30,246 nucleotides of DNA from Ectothiorhodospiraceae bacterium (GTDB lineage Bacteria > Pseudomonadota > Gammaproteobacteria > Thiohalomonadales > Thiohalomonadaceae). The stretch spans positions 1 to 30,246 of the forward strand of contig SLDE01000182.1 of assembly GCA_007125455.1 (NCBI GenBank), written 5' to 3'. Of this stretch, positions 1 through 6,779 are shown in pieces. A program made the translations under genes and the position numbers. The notes below the pieces were generated by a model. It had not been told where the DNA came from. It did not search any database and saw only the letters and a list, made by a program, of their open reading frames with translations. Position 1 is the first letter of the stretch. Every line of letters begins with the position of its first letter.

Positions 1-50
1 GGGGTCATGGTTCTGCTGGCTTGTTTTTGTGCACCATAACTTAGCACAGA

Positions 51-905
51 TCAGCCGCCTCGGCGGGGTAGGGCGGCAAGGAAGATCCCCAGATAGTCCC
101 GCTTGCCCAGTCGGGGGCGTTGCCAGGGGTTGCCACGGTGGGCGCTGAGCTTGTCCAACACCCGTTGACCGGCGGCGATGATGAGGCGGATCTCCAGCCC
201 AAAGCGCCCGGGCAGGGCGCGGCCTAGCGGTGCCCCTTGCTGCATCAGGGTCTGAATGCGCGCGAGCTGATGATCGATCAGCGCAAGCATGGCCTCGTTG
301 CGGCTGCGGCGGTGTAGATCCTCGATGCTGACGCCAAATTGGGCCATTTCGTCCTGGGGTAGGTAGATGCGGTCGTTTTCCTCCAGGTCCTGGGCGATGT
401 CTTGCATGAAGTTGATCAATTGCAGGGCGGAGCAGATCCGATCCGAGCGTTGCAGGTTTTCTTCGCTGGCGGCACCGTGCAGGTGTAGCAGCAGTCGCCC
501 GACCGGATTGGCGGAGCGGCGGCAGTAGTCCAGTACCTCGGTAAAATCGGCGTAGCGGGTCTTGGTAACGTCCTGGCGGAAGGCGCTGAGCAGATCGTGG
601 AACAGGAAGAAGGGCAGATCAAAGCGGGAGATCACGTCCTCCAAGGCGATGAACAGCGGCTCTTCCAGCACGATCCCCTGCTCGATGGCATAGAGCTTCT
701 CTGTATAGCCATCGAGCAGCGCCAGGCGCTCTTCGATGCTGTGTTCGCCTTCATCGGCGAAGTCGTCTGCCTGGCGGGCGAAGGCGTAGATCACCGCCAC
801 GGCCTGACGTTGTGGGCGCGGTAGCAGGCGCGAGGCGACGGGGAAGTTCTCGTAGTGGCTACGGGTCAGTGTCTCGCACTGTTGGTAGGCGTCGACCAGG
901 CGCAT
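51..905 (-). CDS. hpnC: HpnC-type squalene synthase family protein (hydroxysqualene synthase)
   Basis: Protein of 284 residues of the trans-isoprenyl diphosphate synthase (squalene/phytoene synthase) fold. In the HpnC/HpnD/HpnE route HpnD makes presqualene diphosphate, HpnC converts it to hydroxysqualene and HpnE reduces it to squalene, the precursor of hopanoids. Visible marks are the first Asp motif DDFADE (residues 47-52), the second Asp motif QDIAQD (168-173) and the family segment YCRRSANPVGR (127-137). The N-terminus with HYENFPVASRLLP is typical of HpnC rather than HpnD. The start ATG (903-905) shares one base with the TGA of rmuC, so translation is probably coupled. Downstream, an ATG on the minus strand at 6-8 begins Met-Thr-Pro, as many HpnD proteins do, but only eight bases are visible. 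Family assignment is confident; the HpnC rather than HpnD call is strong but made by motif only. Confidence 0.85.
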   Translation of the reverse strand: MRLVDAYQQCETLTRSHYENFPVASRLLPRPQRQAVAVIYAFARQADDFADEGEHSIEERLALLDGYTEKLYAIEQGIVLEEPLFIALEDVISRFDLPFFLFHDLLSAFRQDVTKTRYADFTEVLDYCRRSANPVGRLLLHLHGAASEENLQRSDRICSALQLINFMQDIAQDLEENDRIYLPQDEMAQFGVSIEDLHRRSRNEAMLALIDHQLARIQTLMQQGAPLGRALPGRFGLEIRLIIAAGQRVLDKLSAHRGNPWQRPRLGKRDYLGIFLAALPRRGG

Positions 906-2182
906 CAGGTGTCGGGGTCCTGTAGGGCGCGGCTGGTCACTTCAATCGGCGATGGGGGCTCAACGGGCTTTTTGCTGTGGATCCCCATCTCGGTGAACTT
1001 GCGTGCACTGGGCAGGATGCGGCTGTCGAAGGAGCCGACCGCCTTGTTGTAGTGGGAGACACTGCTGTCCAGGCTCTTGCCTAGTTTGCCCAGGTGATCG
1101 GCAAAGGTGGCCAGACGGGCGTAGAGCTCTTCGCCCAGCTCGCGGATCTTTTCGGCATTCTCGGCCAGTGCCTGCTGACGCCAGCCGTAGGCCACTGCGC
1201 GCAGCAGGGCGATCAGGGTGGTGGGGGTGGCGAGGATCACCCGCTCGGCCATGGCATCCTCCATTAGCTTGTGGTCCTGCTCCAGTGCCGCACCGAGGAA
1301 TTGTTCGCCGGGGATGAACAATACCACGAAGTCGGGGGTGTTCTTGAACTGTTGCCAATAGGCCTTGGAGGCCAGTTCGCGCACCCGTTCGCGCACCTTG
1401 CGGGCGTGGTGTTGCAGGTGTTTTTGGCGCGCCTCGTCGTTGGGGGCATCCATGGCGCTGAGGTAGGCGTCCAGCGGGGTTTTGGCATCGATGATCAGTT
1501 CGCGGTTGTCGGGCATGCGCACGATCATGTCGGGGCGCTGGCTTTTGCCTTCGTCGTTGCGGCGATGCTCTTGTTCAAAGAAGTCGCAGTGCTCCACCAT
1601 CCCGGCCAATTCGGCGAGGCGCTTGAGGGTCATCTCTCCCCATTGGCCGCGTACCTCGGGGCGGCGCAGCGCCTGGACCAGGTTGCGGGTCTCCTGTTGC
1701 AGATGGCGCTGGGTTTCGGTCATGGTCTCTAGGTGTTTGCTCAGCGAGCCGTAGGCATGCTCGCGTTCCTTCTCCATCTGGCGGATCTGTTGCTCGGTCT
1801 TTTCCAGGGTGTCGCGGATCGGTTTGACCAGGTTTTCCACCGCCTTTTCACGCTCGCCTAGTTCGCGGCTGGCGTGGATCTGCAGCTGCTTGAAGCGTTC
1901 ATCGGCCAGCTTGAGAAACTCGCTGCTGTTGTGCTTGAGCGCTTCGGCGGCGAGGGCGTTGAAGCTGTCGGTCAATTGCTGGCGGGCCTGCTGCTGGGCC
2001 TTATTCAGCTCGCTCAATTTGTGCTGTTCGGCCTCCAGCTGGCTTTGCAGGCGGATATTCTCCTCGCGCAAGCGTTCGGTGGTGCGCCGTTGTGGCAGCC
2101 AGCCAAGCAGGAAGGCGGTGGCACCCACCAACAGGACGGCGAGGGTGAGCAGCAGATAGTGTTCGTTGGTCATTGATATCAT
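905..2182 (-). CDS. rmuC: DNA recombination protein RmuC
   Basis: Protein of 425 residues if it begins at the ATG at 2180-2182. RmuC limits recombination at inverted repeats in E. coli and has a nuclease-like core. There is one N-terminal membrane segment (about residues 9-29), a long charged coiled coil (about 35-170, rich in Glu, Gln and Arg), then the conserved RmuC core starting at RGQWGEMTLKRL (178-189), with IDAKTPLDAYL further on. The chosen start forms an ATGA overlap with the gph stop; a second in-frame ATG lies at 2171-2173 and would remove only three residues. An in-frame extension further upstream runs through gph in another frame and is not believed. The neighbours gph and hpnC overlap it on both sides, so the three genes almost certainly form one transcript. 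Confidence 0.9.
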   Translation of the reverse strand: MISMTNEHYLLLTLAVLLVGATAFLLGWLPQRRTTERLREENIRLQSQLEAEQHKLSELNKAQQQARQQLTDSFNALAAEALKHNSSEFLKLADERFKQLQIHASRELGEREKAVENLVKPIRDTLEKTEQQIRQMEKEREHAYGSLSKHLETMTETQRHLQQETRNLVQALRRPEVRGQWGEMTLKRLAELAGMVEHCDFFEQEHRRNDEGKSQRPDMIVRMPDNRELIIDAKTPLDAYLSAMDAPNDEARQKHLQHHARKVRERVRELASKAYWQQFKNTPDFVVLFIPGEQFLGAALEQDHKLMEDAMAERVILATPTTLIALLRAVAYGWRQQALAENAEKIRELGEELYARLATFADHLGKLGKSLDSSVSHYNKAVGSFDSRILPSARKFTEMGIHSKKPVEPPSPIEVTSRALQDPDT

Positions 2183-2838
2183 CCAAGGTGGTCCAGCAGT
2201 TGCAGCGGGTGATCGATGATCCCGTCCGCTCCCCAGCCTTCGGGATGGTCTTCTGTACCCAGGTAGCCAAAGCCGGCCACCAGGGTGGTCATGCCTGCGG
2301 CGCGTCCGGCCTGCACATCGCGTTCGGCATCGCCCAGATAGAGGCATTGGGCCGCCTGGCTGCCAGCTTGCTCACAGGCCAGTAGCATCGGGGCCGGGTG
2401 GGGTTTGCGCTGGGGCAGGGTGTCGCCGCTGATGGTGGTGGCGCAGCGTGGGGTTAGATCCAGTGCGGCCAGCAGGGGTTCGGTGAGCCAGGCAGGCTTG
2501 TTGGTGACCACCCCCCAATTGATACCGCGTGCCTCCAGGGCCTTCAACAGTTCTGGCATACCATCGAACAGGCGGGTTTCACGGGCGATGTTGGCTCGGT
2601 AGATGGCTAACAGGCGCTCGCGCAGCGGCTGGAACTCCGGGGCCTGTGGATCGATGGCAAAGCCCAGCTTGATCAGGGCGATGCCGCCGTGGGAGACCAC
2701 CGGGCGGATCTGCTCGTAGGGCAATGGTTCTCGTCCCTGCTCCTGCAGTACCTGGTTGAGAGCCCAGGCCAGATCGGGGGCGGTGTCGGCGAGGGTGCCG
2801 TCGAGGTCGAATAGTACGGTACGGATGACTTGTGGCAT
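2179..2838 (-). CDS. gph: HAD-family phosphatase, Gph/MupP type
   Basis: Protein of 219 residues of the haloacid dehalogenase superfamily. Motif I is FDLDGTLADT with nucleophile Asp11 and Asp13; motif II is VTNKP (Thr112); motif III Lys is in RKPHP (Lys145); motif IV is LGDAERD (Asp170 and Asp174). Gph removes 2-phosphoglycolate, formed during DNA repair or by Rubisco oxygenation. The closely related MupP dephosphorylates N-acetylmuramate 6-phosphate in cell-wall recycling, and the sequence cannot separate the two with certainty. The start at 2836-2838 gives the usual family length; the longer reading frame upstream crosses a terminator and has no family similarity. It is the first gene of the gph-rmuC-hpnC operon. 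A -10-like TAGAAT lies on the minus strand at 2867-2872, without a convincing -35. Confidence 0.85.
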   Translation of the reverse strand: MPQVIRTVLFDLDGTLADTAPDLAWALNQVLQEQGREPLPYEQIRPVVSHGGIALIKLGFAIDPQAPEFQPLRERLLAIYRANIARETRLFDGMPELLKALEARGINWGVVTNKPAWLTEPLLAALDLTPRCATTISGDTLPQRKPHPAPMLLACEQAGSQAAQCLYLGDAERDVQAGRAAGMTTLVAGFGYLGTEDHPEGWGADGIIDHPLQLLDHLG

Positions 2839-2916
2839 GGGGGCATAGCTTGACTGGTTTGGCGGGATTCTACTTGAGCCAGCTCTGCTTGGCGATGATC
2901 TTGAGTGGTGGGCTGG

Positions 2917-2943
2917 AAAAAAGACGCGCCCGAGAAGGGCGCG
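2917..2943 (-). terminator. Rho-independent terminator on the minus strand
   Basis: Perfect 7-bp stem CGCGCCC (2925-2931) and GGGCGCG (2937-2943) with a 5-base loop. Read on the minus strand it is followed by TC and six T residues (2922-2917). No minus-strand protein gene lies just upstream of it, so it probably ends a small RNA encoded in 2950-3200. It also insulates gph from that transcript. Confidence 0.75.
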
Positions 2944-3160
2944 ACGAATAACACCACAGTGTGGAGGGTGGAGTGGCAAGCAAGTCCAGCATGCCACCCA
3001 CACTGTAACCCTCTGCAAAACATGTGCCAACGATGTTGTTTGCATCCTGGGGGCTGGGGGAACTCCATGTGGCCCAGAGCAATGGCTGTTTTTTGCGATT
3101 TGGAGAGGAGGTTGGCGCGATAGGCACAGCCAGATGGTGGTGAGCCAGTCTGCAAATCTG
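2944..3160 (-). ncRNA. Candidate small RNA ending at the 2917-2943 terminator
   Basis: A minus-strand transcript ending at the terminator would carry a stable hairpin just before it. Its outer arms of 9 bp are ACAGTGTGG (2956-2964) and CCACACTGT (2998-3006). Its inner arms of 6 bp are GTGGCA (2973-2978) and TGCCAC (2992-2997), with an 8-base bulge at 2965-2972. Two successive stems plus a U-tract and no open frame are the usual look of a bacterial sRNA 3' end. The 5' end given is arbitrary because I found no good promoter. No Rfam family was recognised. Confidence 0.4.
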
Positions 3161-3169
3161 TGATTTCGT

Positions 3170-3209
3170 GTCATGTGTTGACATGACGTGTCAGTGTCAG
3201 TTGTGTCAG
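3170..3209. promoter_or_regulatory. Operator-like palindrome and TGTCAG repeats upstream of ppdK
   Basis: GTCATGT (3170-3176) and ACATGAC (3181-3187) form a perfect 7-bp inverted repeat around GTTG. It is followed by TGTCAG at 3189-3194, 3195-3200 and 3204-3209. This clustering of one pentamer suggests a regulator binding region for ppdK or for the minus-strand RNA. The binding protein is unknown. Confidence 0.4.
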
Positions 3210-3354
3210 GTTTTGTGGCTTATCTGTTGTATTTTTGTGTCCGTTGTCGCACCAGGCGTTTCCCTGGGGTTTGTGTGATACTTTTGAGAAGTGGCCGCTG
3301 GTAAGTGACACGATGGCTGCTATAGTCAGGCAGAACAAAGACCGGGAGGAAGTG

Positions 3355-6114
3355 ATGGCATCTACGACAAAGTATGTGTACGCCTTTGAAGAGGGTGATG
3401 GAAAGAACAAAAAACTGCTGGGAGGCAAGGGGGCCAACCTTTGCGAGATGACCCAAATCGGCCTGAATGTGCCGCCGGGCTTTGTGATCTCTACCGAGGC
3501 CTGTCTGGAGTATCTGGACAATGCCGACCACGCCCTGCCCGACGGGGTGATGGATCGGGTGCTGGAGCAGATGCGTGCACTGGAAGAGAAGACCGGCAAG
3601 GTCTTCGGCGGGGCCGACAATCCGCTGCTGGTCTCGGTGCGTTCCGGTTCGGCGCTGTCGATGCCGGGGATGATGGATACCATCCTCAACCTGGGCCTCA
3701 ATCCCGAAACCCTCAAGGGTTTGATCGCCAAGACCGGTAACGAGCGCTTTGGCTACGATGCCTACCGCCGTTTCATTCAGTTGTTTGGCAAGGTGGCACT
3801 GGGGGTGCCCGATGAGGCCTTCGACGAGGCCTTTGATGCGATCAAGCAACAGGCCGGGATCAAGCAGGATGTGGGCCTCTCCGCCGCCCAACTGCACGAT
3901 GCGGCGGAGCGTTTTCTGCAGGTGGTCAAGCGCGAGACTGGGCGCAGCTTCCCGATGGACCCGATGGAACAACTGGAGATCGCCATCAAGGCGGTGTTCA
4001 ACTCCTGGATGGGCAAACGCGCGGTGGACTACCGGCGCGAGTTCAAGATCACCCCGGACCTGGCCAACGGTACGGCGGTGAACGTGGTGACCATGGTGTT
4101 TGGCAATCTGGGCGATGACTGTGCCACCGGGGTCGGCTTTACCCGTTTCCCCGATACCGGCGAAAACCGTATGTTTGGCGAATACCTCACCAATGCCCAG
4201 GGCGAGGACGTGGTCGCCGGGATCCGCACCCCCAAACCCATCGACGCCTTGCAGGATGAGATGCCGCAGATGTACCGCGAGCTGGTCGAGCTGCGCGACA
4301 AGCTGGAGTCTCACTACAAGGAGATCCAGGACTTCGAGTTTACCATCGAAAATGGCAGGCTCTATTGTCTGCAAACCCGCAACGGCAAGATGAATGCCAC
4401 CGCGCTGGTGCGCAGCTCGGTGGAGATGGAGCGCGAAGGCCTGCTCACCCGTGAACAGGCCCTGCTGCGCGTGCCGCCGGCGATCCTCGAACAACTGCTG
4501 TTTCCCCGCCTTAATCCCCAGGCCAAGGACAAAGCATTGGCCCGTGGCCTGTCGGCCTCGCCCGGAGCGGCGGTGGGGCATGCGGTATTCGATGCGGATC
4601 GGGCTGAACAATTGGGCCATGCCGGGCAGCGGGTGATCCTGGTGCGCGAAGAGACCAAGCCTGAGGATATCCATGGCTTCTTTGCCTCGCAGGGTATTCT
4701 TACCTCCCGTGGCGGCAAGACCTCTCACGCCGCCGTGGTGGCACGCGGCATGGGCAAGCCCTGCGTGGCTGGGGCCGAAGGGATCCAGGTGGACGTGGCC
4801 ACCCGCAAGGCCCATGTGGGCGACACCGAGATCAGCGAGGGTGATCTGATCACCATCGACGGCACCACTGGGGATGTCTACCTCGGCGAGGTGGAGATGA
4901 AACCGGCAGAGTTCTCCCACGAGCTGGAGACCCTGCTGCGCTGGGCCGATGATGTTGCCCGCCTGAAGGTCATGGCCAACGCCGATACCCCCGATGACGC
5001 CGAGCGTGCGGTCAAGCTGGGCGCGCAGGGGATCGGCCTGTGCCGCACCGAACGCATGTTCAATGCCAGCGATCGTCTGCCGTTGGTGGTGGAGATGATC
5101 CTCGCCGAGGACACCGCCGCGCGCCAGCTGGCACTGGATAAGCTGCTGCCGGTACAACGCGCCGATTTTAAGGGCATGCTCAAGAGCATGGCGGGCAAGC
5201 CGGTTACCGTGCGCCTGCTCGACCCGCCGATCCACGAGTTCCTGCCCTCCGAGAATCAATTGGTGGACGAGTTGGAACAACTGTGGCAATTGCGCGATAC
5301 GGTGAAGGGCATGAACATCCTTTCCGATACCCTGGAGGTGCTCTATCGCGGTCAGGACGATCGCCCCCGGGTGGACAAACTCAGCGACCCACGCCTCGTT
5401 GAGGAGGTGATCGAGCGCAAAGAGGTGATGCTGAAGAAGGTCCGCGCCCTGCACGAGGTGAATCCGATGCTGGGCCACCGTGGGGTGCGCTTGGGGATCA
5501 CCTTCCCCGAGATCTACGCGATGCAGATCCGTGCGGTGCTTGAAGCGGCTGCCGAGTGTGTCAAGGAGGGGCTGGAGGTCTTTCCCGAGATCATGGTGCC
5601 GCAGGTGTGTACCGTACAGGAGCTACGTCGGGTCAGGGAGATGGTCCGTTCGGTGCAGCAGGGGGTCGAGGCCCACTATAACGTCAAGCTCAGCTTCCGC
5701 TTCGGCTCGATGCTGGAGGTGGTACGCGCCTGTATGCGTGCCGAGAGCCTGGCTGAGGAGGCTGAGTTCTTCTCCTTTGGCACCAACGACCTGACCCAGG
5801 CCGCCTTCTCCTTCTCACGCGAGGACGCCGAAAACAAATTCCTGCCGCTCTACAACGACCATGGCATCCTGCAGGACAACCCCTTCGAGGTGCTGGACAA
5901 AAAGGGCGTTGGCAAGCTGATGGAGCTGGCGGTGGGCTGGGGGCGCGAGGTGCGGCCCGAGATGAAGGTGGGGATCTGTGGTGAACACGGTGGCCATCCC
6001 GAATCGATCCAGTTCTGTCACGGCATTGGCCTGAGCTATGTCTCCTGCTCCGGCCCGCGTGTGCCCATCGCCCGCCTCGCAGCGGCCAGGGCGGCGTTGA
6101 TGGAAAAGGGTTAG
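3355..6114 (+). CDS. ppdK: Pyruvate, phosphate dikinase
   Basis: Protein of 919 residues that interconverts pyruvate, ATP and phosphate with PEP, AMP and pyrophosphate, in the cytoplasm. The N-terminal nucleotide-binding domain opens with YVYAFEEGDG and LLGGKGANLCEMT. The central swivelling phosphohistidine domain has GGKTSHAAVVARGMG, with the carrier His at residue 458. The C-terminal PEP/pyruvate barrel has GLCRTERMF, SFGTNDLTQ and CGEHGG with the active-site Cys at residue 875. The length is within the family range of about 870-950. The start was set at the ATG at 3355 because GGGAGGA lies eight bases upstream; the longer frame to 3235 lacks family similarity. It stands alone on the plus strand. 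The usual PPDK regulatory protein is not in this window. The enzyme may serve pyrophosphate-linked glycolysis or gluconeogenesis; direction is inference. Confidence 0.97.
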   Translation: MASTTKYVYAFEEGDGKNKKLLGGKGANLCEMTQIGLNVPPGFVISTEACLEYLDNADHALPDGVMDRVLEQMRALEEKTGKVFGGADNPLLVSVRSGSALSMPGMMDTILNLGLNPETLKGLIAKTGNERFGYDAYRRFIQLFGKVALGVPDEAFDEAFDAIKQQAGIKQDVGLSAAQLHDAAERFLQVVKRETGRSFPMDPMEQLEIAIKAVFNSWMGKRAVDYRREFKITPDLANGTAVNVVTMVFGNLGDDCATGVGFTRFPDTGENRMFGEYLTNAQGEDVVAGIRTPKPIDALQDEMPQMYRELVELRDKLESHYKEIQDFEFTIENGRLYCLQTRNGKMNATALVRSSVEMEREGLLTREQALLRVPPAILEQLLFPRLNPQAKDKALARGLSASPGAAVGHAVFDADRAEQLGHAGQRVILVREETKPEDIHGFFASQGILTSRGGKTSHAAVVARGMGKPCVAGAEGIQVDVATRKAHVGDTEISEGDLITIDGTTGDVYLGEVEMKPAEFSHELETLLRWADDVARLKVMANADTPDDAERAVKLGAQGIGLCRTERMFNASDRLPLVVEMILAEDTAARQLALDKLLPVQRADFKGMLKSMAGKPVTVRLLDPPIHEFLPSENQLVDELEQLWQLRDTVKGMNILSDTLEVLYRGQDDRPRVDKLSDPRLVEEVIERKEVMLKKVRALHEVNPMLGHRGVRLGITFPEIYAMQIRAVLEAAAECVKEGLEVFPEIMVPQVCTVQELRRVREMVRSVQQGVEAHYNVKLSFRFGSMLEVVRACMRAESLAEEAEFFSFGTNDLTQAAFSFSREDAENKFLPLYNDHGILQDNPFEVLDKKGVGKLMELAVGWGREVRPEMKVGICGEHGGHPESIQFCHGIGLSYVSCSGPRVPIARLAAARAALMEKG

Positions 6115-6144
6115 CCACAGAGGGCGTGTAGAGAGAAGGCTTTG

Positions 6145-6190
6145 TGTCAACGGGCACTGACATTCTGGGCCGATGAAAGTCCCGTTGACA
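6145..6190. repeat. Perfect 10-bp inverted repeat reaching the toxin promoter
   Basis: TGTCAACGGG (6145-6154) and CCCGTTGACA (6181-6190) are exact reverse complements separated by 26 bases. The right arm contains the TTGACA -35 box of the toxin-antitoxin promoter. It could be a regulator binding pair or a hairpin at the end of the ppdK transcript. Confidence 0.6.
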
Positions 6191-6212
6191 TATCAAATAT
6201 GATATATATACT
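6185..6212 (+). promoter_or_regulatory. Sigma-70 promoter and operator of the toxin-antitoxin module
   Basis: TTGACA (6185-6190), a 16-base spacer and TATACT (6207-6212) form a near-consensus promoter. Within the spacer ATATCA and TGATAT form an inverted repeat around AATA (6190-6205), a typical position for an antitoxin operator. Predicted initiation near 6219 leaves almost no leader before the toxin ATG at 6222. Confidence 0.7.
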
Positions 6213-6221
6213 TTTTATAGT

Positions 6222-6503
6222 ATGTGGGCAATATATGAACATAAGCGAGTTGCCAAGACGCTTGATTCAGCCCCATTGGAGATTCGCAAGCGATACGAAA
6301 AATGGAAGGACATTGTGTGCTTGTCAGGCCCACAGGGGCTGAGACGGATCAAGGGGCTACATGATGAGGCATTGTCCGGCCAATGGCATGGCTATCGTTC
6401 TTCCAGGCTCAATCTGCAATATCGCGTCATATATCGAATCGAACAGGATAAGGTTCTGGTACAAGTCGAGAACGTTACCCCCCACGATTACCGGAGGAAG
6501 TAG
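6222..6503 (+). CDS. higB: RelE/HigB-family toxin of a type II toxin-antitoxin system
   Basis: Protein of 93 residues with the RelE/ParE fold signature: a basic helical N-terminal half, then KGLHDEALSGQWHG (44-57), GYRSSRLNLQYRVIYRI (57-73) and the C-terminal TPHDYRRK (86-93). RelE and HigB toxins cleave mRNA at the ribosome. Toxin-first order with an HTH antitoxin directly behind matches higBA organisation. The start at 6222 is the first ATG after an in-frame stop at 6186-6188 and no other ATG, GTG or TTG lies between. No Shine-Dalgarno sequence is visible. The local base composition is clearly AT-richer than the surrounding genes, which suggests acquisition. The exact subfamily (HigB, RelE or StbE) is open. 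Confidence 0.88.
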   Translation: MWAIYEHKRVAKTLDSAPLEIRKRYEKWKDIVCLSGPQGLRRIKGLHDEALSGQWHGYRSSRLNLQYRVIYRIEQDKVLVQVENVTPHDYRRK

Positions 6504-6504
6504 C

Positions 6505-6765
6505 ATGAAAGATTATGTTAAAGCTCAAAAGACCGTCGATGTGACTGTCGCTGAGTCAGTAAGAATCATGCGCGAGTTCCAGGAGCTAAGCCAGAATGAC
6601 TTGGCAAAGCTGACGGGGATCCCCCAGTCCACGATTTCAGCCATCGAAAATGGTCGTGTACAACTGGGGGTGGAACGGGCCAAGGTGTTGGCCAGAGCCT
6701 TGAGCTGTCACCCGGCAGTGCTCGTATTTCCGGGCTGGGATGTTGAGCAAGAAACAGCTGCATAG
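6505..6765 (+). CDS. higA: XRE-family antitoxin
   Basis: Protein of 86 residues with one Cro/C1-type helix-turn-helix at about residues 24-56 (QELSQNDLAKLTGIPQSTIS, followed by AIENGR). It should neutralise the toxin and repress the shared promoter through the ATATCA/TGATAT operator. Its ribosome binding site GGAGGAAG lies inside the last codons of the toxin gene and the two frames are one base apart, so translation is probably coupled and the antitoxin made in excess. It converges on the agmatinase gene with 14 bases between the stop codons. Confidence 0.88.
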   Translation: MKDYVKAQKTVDVTVAESVRIMREFQELSQNDLAKLTGIPQSTISAIENGRVQLGVERAKVLARALSCHPAVLVFPGWDVEQETAA

Positions 6766-6779
6766 GCAGTAGAATCAGT

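Larger units (their letters stand above)
2839..3354. other. 516-bp non-coding region between gph and ppdK
   Basis: No convincing gene is present; the long minus-strand frames here are extensions of gph without family similarity. The region holds a minus-strand terminator (2917-2943), a long imperfect hairpin (2956-3006), an 18-bp palindrome with nearby TGTCAG repeats (3170-3209), and at its right end the ppdK ribosome binding site. I could not assign a convincing sigma-70 promoter for ppdK. Confidence 0.7.

Noticed and set aside
1..8. Start of a further minus-strand gene, perhaps hpnD
   Set aside because: Only an ATG and the codons for Thr and Pro could be read; eight bases cannot support a gene call.
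3001..3020. Possible 6S RNA on the minus strand
   Set aside because: AGGGTTACAG followed by GGTGGCAT resembles the 3' region of enterobacterial 6S RNA, but the CCTGAGCCGATA and GCCTTAAAAC parts, the closing stem and the ygfA neighbour are all missing.
3220..5478. 752-codon minus-strand frame opposite ppdK
   Set aside because: It is antisense to a clear PPDK gene, is His and Gln rich as expected from a mirrored high-GC codon pattern, and matches no family.
6142..6342. 66-codon frame overlapping the toxin gene
   Set aside because: It covers the toxin promoter and runs out of frame through the toxin gene; no ribosome binding site or family match.
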